Shown piece by piece: positions 40,122-49,306 of a stretch of DNA of 64,000 bases; the first letter of the stretch is position 1, and each line of letters begins with the position of its first letter. The notes below the pieces were generated by a model. It did no database searches, was not told the DNA's origin, and was given only the letters and a program-made list of their open reading frames with translations. Made by a program: the position numbers and the translations under genes. Origin of the DNA: Paenibacillus sedimenti (GTDB lineage: Bacteria > Bacillota > Bacilli > Paenibacillales > NBRC-103111); assembly GCF_014534655.1 (NCBI RefSeq), contig NZ_JACVVD010000004.1, positions 248,001 through 312,000 on the forward strand. The letters run 5' to 3'.

Positions 40122-41692
40122 CCAGTCGCCCCCTTCGCCTCTGTCGTTGCCGCCAAGTAGCCTTGGTACTTGATGTCGTTTTTCGTCACCATCGCCGCCT
40201 TGTCAGCTCCATAGGTATTTCCGAAGCCGAGTACGTCAGCAAGTTCATGTGCCGGATTTCCGCGCCAGTTAGAGCGATAGTTCGCCCGTAATTTTGATCG
40301 ATTCAAAAGCCATTGTGCTACTGTCTGCGCACGAGCAGACGTATCAATCAGCTTGTTTTGTTCAAGCTTCAGCACGTTGCCATCTGATAAATCCGGATCA
40401 GTAACGGTGACCGTTGCCGACGTGGATACATTTGTCCAGTACGTAACCATGACTTGCCTAACTACTTGATCGAGCGTAATCTGTGGCTCGTCGTACGCGT
40501 TGGCTAGAGCGATCGTATCAACAGCCACCCCTAACGTATTCGGAAGCTGCTTAATCGTTATGAAGTTTCCACGGGTGACGTAAATGTTTGCGCAACCGGC
40601 AATGGCAATCATTTGAAGCAGCTGGCGCCGTGTCACTTTGTTGGAAATGGCGTTCGTGCTGATCGACTGGAGAGCCGTATCGATACTGTAGTTTGTAATG
40701 CCGCATGCGGCGAAATTGTTCACCGCGAGTTGATAAAGCGACATGGGATTGGCCGTTGTTTGCTCATATTCGTAATTGTCCATCAGGTCCAAGTTTGTGC
40801 GTGTAGTAAAAGTGGCCGTCAAACTGCCCTCGTTACTTTTCCATTCCCAAAGTAGGTAGTTGCCGAGCGGCATCCATTGAACAAAACCATTCAATTCTAA
40901 CCCTAATTCCGCAATTACCTGTTGCCGCTGTTGAAGGTAAGCATAGAACCCTGTTGGGTTAAGGATATTGAAAGCTCGGTCTAAATTATTGAGAGTGAAA
41001 CGGAATTCCGGTGAAGGCAATTGAGCTGTGGTTGGGTCCATTTCCTCGATCAAATTCATTTCGATCAGCTGATCATCCTTATATATTTTAACAATGCCAA
41101 AATCAACCTCAAGCACCCTTGCACGGCGATTTCCCATACTCCATTTTTTAATGACAATGAACAGCTTTTTGTAATTGGCGAGTTGACCCAGAGGAGTTGC
41201 GATAACGTCGGTATTGCCCGTTACACTAACGGTCTGTATCACGCCACCAGAAGCGTTGTAAGCCGTGGCATCGAACTCAGTAGCATATTCTCCGTTGTTT
41301 TGGTCAAACGTGATTGTCAGGCCAGCGGAAGAGTGCGTGCTATTGAATTCAATTGTGATCGTCGGCTGCACGGAGAAAACTCCAAACGAATCACAGAGCC
41401 CGCTGCTGACGAAACCCATTTGACCATTATTGGCGACGTTGCTGTCCGGAAATGAAAAAGAACCGTCCAATTTAAAGCGGTTCGTTTCCCACGTAGCGAA
41501 ATTATATGTGGAGCTTCGGACGTTATCGTTAATCTGCGCTTTACTGCTAATAGAGGCCGCTTCTGTTGTAGTTGTGATGCTGGATACATCGCCGGTTGCA
41601 CTGACATCCGATATGTCAAAAGTAACTCTTCCTACAATCCGGCGCGACCGCGCATAAATGTTATCTTTGAAAATTTGCGATGCAACATACAT
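40118..41692 (-). CDS. Tail tip / baseplate-hub protein
   Basis: 524 residues. N-terminal part is beta-sandwich (about 1-200), the centre resembles minor structural hub proteins (IEEMDPTTAQLPSPEFRFTL, NLDRAFNILNP), and the C-terminal half has the repeated domain of phage tail proteins (VRQVMVTYWTNVS). Follows the tape measure and a small tail protein, where Dit/Tal-type proteins are expected. Confidence 0.65.
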   Translation of the reverse strand: MYVASQIFKDNIYARSRRIVGRVTFDISDVSATGDVSSITTTTEAASISSKAQINDNVRSSTYNFATWETNRFKLDGSFSFPDSNVANNGQMGFVSSGLCDSFGVFSVQPTITIEFNSTHSSAGLTITFDQNNGEYATEFDATAYNASGGVIQTVSVTGNTDVIATPLGQLANYKKLFIVIKKWSMGNRRARVLEVDFGIVKIYKDDQLIEMNLIEEMDPTTAQLPSPEFRFTLNNLDRAFNILNPTGFYAYLQQRQQVIAELGLELNGFVQWMPLGNYLLWEWKSNEGSLTATFTTRTNLDLMDNYEYEQTTANPMSLYQLAVNNFAACGITNYSIDTALQSISTNAISNKVTRRQLLQMIAIAGCANIYVTRGNFITIKQLPNTLGVAVDTIALANAYDEPQITLDQVVRQVMVTYWTNVSTSATVTVTDPDLSDGNVLKLEQNKLIDTSARAQTVAQWLLNRSKLRANYRSNWRGNPAHELADVLGFGNTYGADKAAMVTKNDIKYQGYLAATTEAKGATG

Positions 41693-41695
41693 AAC

Positions 41696-42043
41696 CTACA
41701 CCTCCACGAGACTCACGCGCATTTCTTTGTATCGCGGAACACCGTTTTGGAAGTCAACCATGCCGACATTCCGGTCACCAGCGTAAAACGTACCCGTTTT
41801 TGATGTATTCGTGACCGGATCAGTGTACGTCACTGAGAATGTTACCGGCGACAAAGCGCCCATGATTGCTTGCAACTGCGCAGCTGTGAGATATGACCAT
41901 GACAATTCAAGTTTTCTTTTGGTGGTAATTCTCTCAATAATCATAGTCCCGAGCGCGTTGCGTTCAGCTTTGCTAATATCCATCACCGAGACGGTTAAAC
42001 TTGAAGGACTCACTTCCGTCGTGCCAATCGTCAATACCGCCAT
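41696..42043 (-). CDS. Small tail protein (DUF6711-like)
   Basis: 115 residues, beta-rich (LSWSYLTAAQLQAIMGALSP, VTFSVTYTDPVTNTSKTGTF). Found right after the tape-measure gene in many Bacillota siphophages; probably distal tail. Confidence 0.6.
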   Translation of the reverse strand: MAVLTIGTTEVSPSSLTVSVMDISKAERNALGTMIIERITTKRKLELSWSYLTAAQLQAIMGALSPVTFSVTYTDPVTNTSKTGTFYAGDRNVGMVDFQNGVPRYKEMRVSLVEV

Positions 42044-42056
42044 GTCGCCCCCTCCT

Positions 42057-44651
42057 TTACGTAACGGTTATCATGCTTCCACCAATTCGCTTGCTCTCTG
42101 CTTGATTGTACTGGTAGCTTTGGCGGGACAAGAGAGTTCCGTCCAAGTAAATGTTAGGATTGACTGTAACTTGTTGACCCGTATTCATTTGCATAGCGGT
42201 CATGACTGCCGTAGCAACTGCAGATTGAATGGAATCCATTAACATACTTTTCAAATCTGAAACTGGAGATACAACTTCAGGGTCAATTGCTGCTCCTGGG
42301 TTATCGCCGACCATAGCGAGTGTTGGGCCGAAAGCAAGCCCGCCTTTTGCTAGTTTGGGGATTTCTGGGATCTGTGGTACGCCGATTGTACCGCCCCCTA
42401 TACCACCTACCGAGGGCATTGTTATCTTAATGCCGTTATATGCACGGACAAACTTGTTGATCAATTCGATAACAGCATTAACGCTGTTCTTAACAGTGGT
42501 TTCAATTCCTCCCCAAACTTTAGCGGTATCTATTTTTAGATTGTCCCACATTTTACCGACTGTTGTTCTGATACTTTCCCAATCGATGGATTTACCATCC
42601 GTAAATTCGTCCCACTTTTTCTTCAATGCCTGCTTGATGTCTTCCCACTTCGTGCCGGCCATAGTCGCAATCTCGCCCCATGCCCCGGATAGGATGTTAT
42701 TTATGCTTTTCCACGCGATGCTTGAGCCATCGGTAAATGTTTTCCATTTATCATTGACAGTGGTCTTGATTTCTTCCCATTTTTGCTCGGCTCCTGTTTT
42801 AATTGCTTCCCATACGCCGCTAAGCGTAGTTGTAAGAGCATTCCATACAATTGACGTTCCATCCTTGATGCCGTCCCAAACTTTGCTAATACCGTCCCTT
42901 ATCTTCGTCCATGCTGGGCCTACAGCAGTTTCAATATCAGTCCACAATGTAGACAGCGTTACTTTTAATTCGTCCCACGTAATCTCTGTGCCATCAAACA
43001 ACTTGCCCCATGCTTTTTTAATCGCATCGCGAATGCCTTGCCATGCAGCGCCGACGCCGTTTTGGATGTCTGTCCATCCTTGAGAAATCTTTTTCTTAAC
43101 ATCGGACCATGCTTCCCAGTTTGTAAGCTCCCTCCAACCGTCCATAACCGCCTTAGAAATACCTGGGAAAAGTTCCTCAACGTCTTGTTTTATTTTCATC
43201 CATGTATCAGCGAAGGACTTCTTGAGATCGCCAAGCGCTTTTTCTATATCTACCCCCGTGAGCGTTTGTACAACTCCGGTAATAATTTTCCATAAGCCTT
43301 CGCCGAGGTTCTTGACTCCTTCAAGGATTTTACTAAAATCAAGAGTCACAATGCCTTTAAGGATTTGAAGAACACCGTTTAATGACTGGATGATTCCTTC
43401 GTCTACTCTGAGTCCGCCGGCCCATTTGATCAGTTGTATTTCCGTCAGTTTTTTAAATAACTCATCCCATGGCGCGAGATTTTTAATCGTATCCCATAGT
43501 TTGCCAGCTTGCTCTTTTACTCCACTAAGTGCTGATCTAACTTTCTCCAATGTACCCGACATTGATTTTAGCCAATCCGGAACGATGGATTTTTCATCTG
43601 CACCAGGATTAACCGCATTTGATGCCGATGTACCAGATACATTCGGAGTAGTACCACTTCCAGCAGATTTTGCTAACGTGTTAACTTCATCGAACCCGGC
43701 TAGAGCACCACTTGCTTTGTCTCCGGCTTCCTCATATGCATCACCTAAGCCATTCACCGCTTTAGTCTGCTGCGCCGTTGCTTGTGTTTGCTGTTTCACT
43801 CCAAACAATGCATTCATAAAATGCGCAACCATATTAGCTGCATTAGCTAATGCTGTTGCCATTTGAGTAAGCGCCGGCAGAACGGCGTTATAGATCGGTA
43901 GAAAAGCTTGACCTAAGCTGAGTCTAGCGTCTTTAAGTTGGGTAATAAATTGCCCTTGCGCGGTAGCTGTATTATTTGCAAGTGAATCGCCATATTTTTT
44001 GGTAGCCTGTTCCAATATGGCAAAATAAATAATCTGTTGCTGTGTTTGAAAAGTAAGTTTATCCCATGATTTGTCCCCTGCAAATTTCTTGAATGCATCT
44101 GTAGATTTAATCATGGACTGATTGATGTTAATCCCTAAATCTTCGATCGCGTCAGTCTCGCCCAACATACCGCTTCGAATTCTGTCCATAACATTTTCTA
44201 TTTCTTCGCCTCTTGCTGACGCAACGATAGCCGATGTTTTCAGCAAAGTTTCCGTGTACTGAGCAGTTTCTTTTGTGTCTTTTGCAAAATTGCTAATAAG
44301 ATTAGAATAGGTAGCACCAAACTTTATAGCTTCATTTCTTGAAAGTCCAAATGCGGCAGCATTATTATTCGCCCAATCCGTAAAAGATTTTGCGTTCGCG
44401 CCCATCATCCTGTTAACCTGCCCCAATGCGGCCTCAAACTTTATTGCTTCTTGTACGGCTCCATTAATCCCTTTGGCCATTACAAGGCCGATTCCCACAG
44501 CAGCAGCGGCGACGGCAGCTTGCACGCCTTTCATAGAGCTTGCTACGTTAGCTTTAAAGTCCCCCATGTCCTTTTTAAACCTCTGCATGGAATTTTTAGC
44601 TCCTGAGAAGTCGGCTCCGGCACGGATGAGTAGGTTTCTAACAACTGGCAT
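42057..44651 (-). CDS. Tail tape measure protein
   Basis: 864 residues, which predicts a tail of moderate length. Coiled start, Ala-rich membrane-like helices (AAVAAAAVGIGLVMAKGING; MVAHFMNALFGV), then about four tandem 44-residue Trp-rich repeats with DGxxIxW at their start (roughly 42480-43080), and a Gly/Pro-rich C-terminus. Largest gene of the tail block, in the standard place after the tail chaperones. Confidence 0.9.
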   Translation of the reverse strand: MPVVRNLLIRAGADFSGAKNSMQRFKKDMGDFKANVASSMKGVQAAVAAAAVGIGLVMAKGINGAVQEAIKFEAALGQVNRMMGANAKSFTDWANNNAAAFGLSRNEAIKFGATYSNLISNFAKDTKETAQYTETLLKTSAIVASARGEEIENVMDRIRSGMLGETDAIEDLGININQSMIKSTDAFKKFAGDKSWDKLTFQTQQQIIYFAILEQATKKYGDSLANNTATAQGQFITQLKDARLSLGQAFLPIYNAVLPALTQMATALANAANMVAHFMNALFGVKQQTQATAQQTKAVNGLGDAYEEAGDKASGALAGFDEVNTLAKSAGSGTTPNVSGTSASNAVNPGADEKSIVPDWLKSMSGTLEKVRSALSGVKEQAGKLWDTIKNLAPWDELFKKLTEIQLIKWAGGLRVDEGIIQSLNGVLQILKGIVTLDFSKILEGVKNLGEGLWKIITGVVQTLTGVDIEKALGDLKKSFADTWMKIKQDVEELFPGISKAVMDGWRELTNWEAWSDVKKKISQGWTDIQNGVGAAWQGIRDAIKKAWGKLFDGTEITWDELKVTLSTLWTDIETAVGPAWTKIRDGISKVWDGIKDGTSIVWNALTTTLSGVWEAIKTGAEQKWEEIKTTVNDKWKTFTDGSSIAWKSINNILSGAWGEIATMAGTKWEDIKQALKKKWDEFTDGKSIDWESIRTTVGKMWDNLKIDTAKVWGGIETTVKNSVNAVIELINKFVRAYNGIKITMPSVGGIGGGTIGVPQIPEIPKLAKGGLAFGPTLAMVGDNPGAAIDPEVVSPVSDLKSMLMDSIQSAVATAVMTAMQMNTGQQVTVNPNIYLDGTLLSRQSYQYNQAESKRIGGSMITVT

Positions 44652-44677
44652 GATTCAATCACCACCACTCTGAAATA

Positions 44678-44706
44678 CAAAAAGACGCCCCGCTCGGGAA
44701 CGTCTT
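44678..44706 (-). terminator. Terminator between tail chaperone and tape measure
   Basis: AAGACG-CCCG and CGGG-CGTCTT pair and are followed by five T residues. It may lower tape-measure transcription relative to the genes before it. Confidence 0.6.
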
Positions 44707-44974
44707 ATAAGTCATTCGATTCATTTTCTTCGCCACTTCTACTCATGAAATCTTCATGCATCTTTTGCGCAAAGGCTATCAATTGCTCGGTCGTCTTAGC
44801 CTGTTTGGGTTTTCCTGACTGTTCTACTTTCTGCAAGATGCTCTTTAGGCTCGGTAGCTTATCGGCGCGTGACCATGATGCCATAAGATACGCCATCGTA
44901 ATTCTTTCTTCAGCATCAACCTTCATTCGATCAGTGTAGGCGTGGATATGCAAATTAAGCTCGTGCGGTGTCAT
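44705..44974 (-). CDS. Tail assembly chaperone, frameshift partner (gpT-like)
   Basis: 89 residues from the internal ATG, but the open frame continues upstream as WDWEESLKAAIRIGISLRDY into the end of the preceding gene. That sequence, with DEMTPHELNLHIHAY, is typical of the T part of gpGT chaperones. Normally made as an extension of the upstream protein through -1 frameshifting at 45091-45097. Confidence 0.85.
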   Translation of the reverse strand: MTPHELNLHIHAYTDRMKVDAEERITMAYLMASWSRADKLPSLKSILQKVEQSGKPKQAKTTEQLIAFAQKMHEDFMSRSGEENESNDL

Positions 44975-45018
44975 TTCATCATAATCACGAAGAGATATAC
45001 CGATGCGGATCGCTGCCT

Positions 45019-45408
45019 TTAGCGATTCTTCCCAGTCCCACGGCGCTGTACTCGATTCATCGCCGGCTGTTGCGCCGCCGGCGTCTGGACGTTTCCCTCT
45101 ACCGCTCCGCTATATGATTTTTTAAGTGCCTCCTGCATCTTCTCAAGCAGGTAATCTAATGACGGTGCATAATCAAGAATGTCCTCCATCATTTCAAGAG
45201 TAAGATGCTCGCCGTTATCTTTCGCATCTCTTTCCAAGCCGTAAAAAAAGATGGTTTCCAATTCTTCTAAATCAAAATCGTCTTGAACTCCGACCTCTTC
45301 CATGCTTGTTCCTGTCAGCGCAGTTAGCTTTTTAAGTGCTTTATGTCTAAATCGCAGGACGCGAGGTCTGTCTAATTCAATGATTACAACGTCATTTCCG
45401 TTTTTCAT
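45019..45408 (-). CDS. Tail assembly chaperone (gpG-like)
   Basis: 129 residues from ATG 45408 (GGAGG seven bases upstream). Helical; LRFRHKALKKLTALTGTSME, LEELETIFFYGLERDAKDNG is the usual G-type chaperone pattern. Carries slippery heptamer GGGAAAC in the right phase near its end, giving the longer G-T protein that wraps the tape measure during tail assembly. Confidence 0.85.
   Translation of the reverse strand: MKNGNDVVIIELDRPRVLRFRHKALKKLTALTGTSMEEVGVQDDFDLEELETIFFYGLERDAKDNGEHLTLEMMEDILDYAPSLDYLLEKMQEALKKSYSGAVEGNVQTPAAQQPAMNRVQRRGTGKNR
45091..45097 (-). other. Programmed -1 frameshift site GGGAAAC
   Basis: On the coding strand G GGA AAC lies in the frame of the gpG-like gene. Slipping back one base gives GGG AAA then CGT CCA, and the new frame is open through the gpT-like gene to 44705. 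This is the X-XXY-YYZ type used in lambda (GGGAAAG). Confidence 0.85.
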
Positions 45409-45427
45409 AATTTTCCCTCCAGACATA

Positions 45428-45455
45428 ATAAAAAGAGTGGCCTTGTTAGCCACTC
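45428..45455 (-). terminator. Terminator after tail tube gene
   Basis: GAGTGGC and GCCACTC with a TAACAAG loop, then TTTTTATT. Separates tube gene from chaperones. Confidence 0.7.
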
Positions 45456-45477
45456 CATGTATCTTCGCGTATGTTTA

Positions 45478-46182
45478 CTAGGCTGTCTTAATGGCCACAA
45501 TCTCATATACCACTGACGTCTTACCGGATTCTGTGGCGATAATAGTCAGCTTCTTACCGACATTAAGCGTAAGCGCAATTGCGGCTGATGCCGATCCGCT
45601 TGTCAGGTCCTGACTATACACACCGTCAATGTACAACTTGAGCGCATGACTTGCTGCCGTAGCCGTTACGGTAATGCTTGAGGCTGTTACACCGCCAAAC
45701 GTATAGCTTCGGTTTCCGGCGCTGAAAGCAGGGCTTAGTGTCCCGCCTGCGCCTGTTAAGGATAAAGCCGTCAACCCGCTGCTCGCTGTCGTTGCAAGCG
45801 GTGCACTGCCGCTAATCTTGATTGTGGCCTCCCAAGCGAGCAGTCCGTCCAGAGTGGCGCTGCCGCCATTCAGCCCCGTAACGATCCCCGAGAAAGTATA
45901 CGATGACCCGTTAGGGTAAAGGATTTCAAACGTCTCGAACGCGCCGCTCTCGAATATCGAGTCGATATTCACTTGTCCGACATCGCCTGATTCAAAGTAG
46001 CCTGAAATCGAAACCTCGCCTGCATCTTTGAAACCCTGTACGAAGGTTCTGTACCCGCCCGGGCTGTCCAATGTGGTAGCATCTATGGTCTCTGCGCTTT
46101 TTTGCGGCGGACCGATATCTGTCAAACCCGCAATAAAATTCGCACCGATTCGGATTTTTGTTCCTAACGATCTTTGTGGCAT
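45478..46182 (-). CDS. Major tail tube protein with cadherin-like domain
   Basis: 234 residues. Tube domain about 1-130 (KIRIGANFIAGLTDIGPPQK, TFVQGFKDAGEVSISGYFES) and a C-terminal cadherin-like beta-sandwich (LTGAGGTLSPAFSAGNRSYT) that decorates the outside of the tail and may hold cell-surface sugars. Highly expressed gene followed by its own terminator. Confidence 0.85.
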   Translation of the reverse strand: MPQRSLGTKIRIGANFIAGLTDIGPPQKSAETIDATTLDSPGGYRTFVQGFKDAGEVSISGYFESGDVGQVNIDSIFESGAFETFEILYPNGSSYTFSGIVTGLNGGSATLDGLLAWEATIKISGSAPLATTASSGLTALSLTGAGGTLSPAFSAGNRSYTFGGVTASSITVTATAASHALKLYIDGVYSQDLTSGSASAAIALTLNVGKKLTIIATESGKTSVVYEIVAIKTA

Positions 46183-46197
46183 GGGATGATCATCCTC

Positions 46198-46593
46198 CTA
46201 GTAATAAACTTCAAATTCAATCACGCATCGGTGCAGCTTCGGCTCCGGCTCATAAAGCTCTACCGGCTGCTCGTAAGTAACCTCTTGAATGTATGGTCCG
46301 TCAGTGCCGATGCTTCGCTGTGCAAATGAGATGAATTTCTCAATTACGGCATTCACAAGCGTTTTGAGATCGGCATATCGAGCTGTAATAACATTCAACT
46401 CACCCCTCACCTCACGACCAGTCTGGTAGCCGTCTTGTGTCTTCGTACGGACTCCGGCGCTGGAAGTGTAAATGAGATAGGGCACACCCTGACCAGCGTT
46501 AGCCTCCGGCGCAAAGACGGGATATACACGGCCTCCTAATGCTGTGATTGTTTCAAACTCTTCAGTCATTGCCTCCTCAAAATCTTGCGCCAT
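46198..46593 (-). CDS. Tail terminator-like protein (DUF3168 type)
   Basis: 131 residues (VYPVFAPEANAGQGVPYLIY) in the position of the tail completion protein, between gp10-like and tail tube. Confidence 0.65.
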   Translation of the reverse strand: MAQDFEEAMTEEFETITALGGRVYPVFAPEANAGQGVPYLIYTSSAGVRTKTQDGYQTGREVRGELNVITARYADLKTLVNAVIEKFISFAQRSIGTDGPYIQEVTYEQPVELYEPEPKLHRCVIEFEVYY

Positions 46594-46594
46594 T

Positions 46595-47056
46595 CTATCT
46601 CATCCCCTTTTTGCGCAGCACCTTATCAAGTTCTTTTCCTGCGGCCTCCAGTACTGCCCGCTCGATCTCGCCCGTGTGCTCGTCAATCGCTCGCCTCATG
46701 TAACGCTTGCCCGGTATCAACCTGCCGTCCACGGTCAAAAAGCCATACTCCTGAGACGCTGGGTAATAGGCTCGATTACCTTCTTTGCTTATTTTGACAA
46801 AGATGTCGTTCTTGGCGGGATCCGGCATAACATCGTATACAGCCTTGCCGGGCTTAACTTTACGTTCCTTTTTGAGGAATAAGCCCTTTTTCAGCGCTCC
46901 GGTTTCTACCGGTGCGTACGCCCTCGCAGCCCTTAAAGCAATCCGTCCCCCGGCATTCGCGCCCCTGTTAGCCGCTGCCTGTGGAACTCGACCAAGTAAC
47001 TTGATATCGCGTTCCAGTTCTTTCATGCCGATAATCTCACTACGTGCCATGCTCAT
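46595..47056 (-). CDS. HK97 gp10-family head-tail joining protein
   Basis: 153 residues. ARAYAPVETGALKKGLFLKK and YYPASQEYGFLTVDGRLIPG are the family blocks. Part of the neck. Overlaps the preceding gene by ATGA. Confidence 0.85.
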   Translation of the reverse strand: MSMARSEIIGMKELERDIKLLGRVPQAAANRGANAGGRIALRAARAYAPVETGALKKGLFLKKERKVKPGKAVYDVMPDPAKNDIFVKISKEGNRAYYPASQEYGFLTVDGRLIPGKRYMRRAIDEHTGEIERAVLEAAGKELDKVLRKKGMR

Positions 47057-47361
47057 CCCCCCATCGGGAACCGTGAAAGAATAAGCTCCAACGTTTCGCC
47101 ATTGTTCGAAAAAGTGCGAATGATATGGTAGACAGTACCTTCGAAATCGGCCTTAAGCTCGCCTTTATACTCAATGGCTTGTATCTCGAATACAAGTTCT
47201 GGTTTCATCCCAACGGCTAATGCCTGATAAAACTCCGACTGTCGTACCGACTTCTTATTAGCGAAAACTTCTCGCCGCACCGGGTCCCCTTCGACTTCCT
47301 CGCCATATCCATTCTTCGTTTTCGTCGCAGTTAGCAAGTAAATAACATCCCGCCACATCAT
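47053..47361 (-). CDS. Head-tail adaptor (SPP1 gp16-like)
   Basis: 102 residues. Beta-barrel pattern YGEEVEGDPVRREVFANKKS, TVYHIIRTFSNNGETLELIL. Located between gp6-like and gp10-like connectors; acts as stopper. Confidence 0.8.
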   Translation of the reverse strand: MMWRDVIYLLTATKTKNGYGEEVEGDPVRREVFANKKSVRQSEFYQALAVGMKPELVFEIQAIEYKGELKADFEGTVYHIIRTFSNNGETLELILSRFPMGG

Positions 47362-47654
47362 GGAGTTGTCACCTCGACCGTATATTCCTGCGATAGCGTG
47401 AGATGAGCCTTCAACGACTCATAGGACATCCGAAGCCGGTCCGCATCTGGGTTGTCATAACCGAAGTTTGCCTTAACATAAACAGACACCGCCCGCTTGA
47501 TTAGTGGGTCAGTGTCTGAATTCACTTTTGAGGATAGGACACCCGACAAGAATAGATCATGCCGGGCGGCCTCAATCAAGTCCGTTATCTCGGTGTCGAA
47601 AGCAGTGTTGGCTTCGGAAATGCGGAGCACACGCTTGATGTCATTCAGCAGCAT
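47358..47654 (-). CDS. Head-tail connector (HK97 gp6-like)
   Basis: 98 residues, helical (LNDIKRVLRISEANTAFDTE, ITDLIEAARHDLFLSGV). Binds below the portal. Confidence 0.82.
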   Translation of the reverse strand: MLLNDIKRVLRISEANTAFDTEITDLIEAARHDLFLSGVLSSKVNSDTDPLIKRAVSVYVKANFGYDNPDADRLRMSYESLKAHLTLSQEYTVEVTTP

Positions 47655-48027
47655 CGGGACTCACCTTGGCGGCTTCGTCTAGGGCTTTCAGAGCTTCGAG
47701 AGCTTCATCCTTGCCCCTTACCTTCTCGCCATTCGGGAGCAAGAAATAACCGCCTCCAACGTGCTTGAGGCGGTCTTCGTCAGTCGTATCGCCAGGGCTG
47801 CCAGCAGGCGGGTCTTGGCTATCCTTATCAAGTCCGGGGGCCGGGTCGTCGGTATCCTCGTCTTGCGTTGGTTCTGTCTCCTCAGAGCAAGCAAGGAATC
47901 CGAGACTTTGAAGCTCTGCTATCCGGTCATCATCATCGTTTTGATAGGCTGAACCGACTGCATAGTGTCTTAAGGTGTACTTATCCTGGAATGCTCTAAT
48001 TACTGCATGCGCTAGTTGTTTGCTCAT
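47641..48027 (-). CDS. Head-region hypothetical protein
   Basis: 128 residues. Globular N-terminus, acidic disordered middle (EETEPTQDEDTDDPAPGLD), then a small C-terminal domain (GGGYFLLPNGEKVRGKDEAL) resembling the FI-like/Rho-N-type modules after capsid genes. Role uncertain. Confidence 0.55.
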   Translation of the reverse strand: MSKQLAHAVIRAFQDKYTLRHYAVGSAYQNDDDDRIAELQSLGFLACSEETEPTQDEDTDDPAPGLDKDSQDPPAGSPGDTTDEDRLKHVGGGYFLLPNGEKVRGKDEALEALKALDEAAKVSPDAAE

Positions 48028-48046
48028 CGATTAGGCGCCTCCTTTC

Positions 48047-49285
48047 TTATACCGCTGCTGCTTTCTTCACGCGCAGGAAGCCGTTTTTTGATACGACGTT
48101 ACCGCCGACGAACACACTGCCACGGTGTGCGATCATGCCCTGTTTGAATTTGTAATCCGTCGAACGTTGAACGTCGAGATCAGAGAAGATGGTAAGCATG
48201 TAGTTTGAGAGTGGTCCGTATGCCATCGAGTATTGGCCTACAGTCGTTGCAGTGTCAGAGACCGCTTTGCAGGCACTGTTGATGATGAACGGCACGCCAT
48301 CGATAGTCCCGGTGTTTCCATTAGACACGACATTGTAGATCTTTTTGCCGTTAATGTCCCGCAGTTTCGCGAATGCCTTCAAATCCTTTTTGTTCAGGAT
48401 CAGAACCGCTGTATCTTCGACATCTTCGTCTCCGCCATAGCTGTAAATGATGTCATCGAGTGTTGTGTCATCAATTGCTGAAATCTCCAAGTCCGTCGAA
48501 GCGACGATTGCCGTTGCGGCTGTAGAGAAGATACCAGTCAAATGATTTGTCGTGCCGTCACCAATCAGGATTTCGCGAGTAATTTTCTTGCGAGTTGCAA
48601 CACTGATATTCTTCATGACTTCGCCATCGTAATCAGCATCAGGCAGCTTCAGGACTTCTTCGGAGTCTTCGGAATATGCTGTGATTTTGGATTTATTGAT
48701 TTGTGCATAGTCAAATACTGGATCAGCATCCGTATAGTTCGCACCTTCTGCAGTGTAATCACCAGTGCCGTATCCTTTCAGGTAAGGCTGGCGGTAGCTC
48801 TCGCCGCCGAGAAGAGGCTTATGAGTTACGCGATCGATAAGGCTCGATACCTCGTTAAAGGTTGGCCGAATATCAGACGCGTCATGACGTGGCATGATGA
48901 CATTGGACGAACCGACCGTAACCGAGCGATTTTCTTTCAGCGCTTTGCCTCGTTGTTCGGCAGATTTTCGGGCTTCCTGTGCTTCATTTGGAACGTCACC
49001 AGGAATGAATTCACTCGTTTGGCGACCTTCGATATCACCGACATTGATCCCTTTGGCGATGGCTGCTCTACGCTCGCGTTGCTGAATTTCATTCTTTTCC
49101 GTTTCAAGGTTGCGCAGTTCTGTCTCCAGTGCGTCCATATCAACCGATTCAGTACCTTCCAATGCTGTTCTAATTTCAGCCTTGCGCTTTTCAATCTCGA
49201 TCAATCGTTGGTTGCCGCCGGCGAAGTGTTGGATATTCAGAGACAGTGCAAATGGCTTTCTTTCGATCACTTTCAAGTTTTTCAT
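48047..49285 (-). CDS. Major capsid protein, HK97 fold
   Basis: 412 residues; GGAGG before ATG. N-terminal coiled delta domain (about 25-110, EIEKRKAEIRTALEGTESVD) to be removed by the prohead protease, then the HK97 fold (NVIMPRHDASDIRPTFNEVS, ITREILIGDGTTNHLTGIFS, AYGPLSNYMLTIFSDLDVQ). Builds the icosahedral head. Confidence 0.93.
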   Translation of the reverse strand: MKNLKVIERKPFALSLNIQHFAGGNQRLIEIEKRKAEIRTALEGTESVDMDALETELRNLETEKNEIQQRERRAAIAKGINVGDIEGRQTSEFIPGDVPNEAQEARKSAEQRGKALKENRSVTVGSSNVIMPRHDASDIRPTFNEVSSLIDRVTHKPLLGGESYRQPYLKGYGTGDYTAEGANYTDADPVFDYAQINKSKITAYSEDSEEVLKLPDADYDGEVMKNISVATRKKITREILIGDGTTNHLTGIFSTAATAIVASTDLEISAIDDTTLDDIIYSYGGDEDVEDTAVLILNKKDLKAFAKLRDINGKKIYNVVSNGNTGTIDGVPFIINSACKAVSDTATTVGQYSMAYGPLSNYMLTIFSDLDVQRSTDYKFKQGMIAHRGSVFVGGNVVSKNGFLRVKKAAAV

Positions 49286-49306
49286 AGATTCGATTCCTCC
49301 TTGGGA

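Noticed and set aside
41021..41455. Plus-strand open frame of 144 codons
   Set aside because: Lies entirely antisense to the clearly coding tail-tip gene and has no family features.
42229..43083. Plus-strand open frame of 284 codons
   Set aside because: Antisense shadow of the repetitive tape-measure gene; composition mirrors the repeats.
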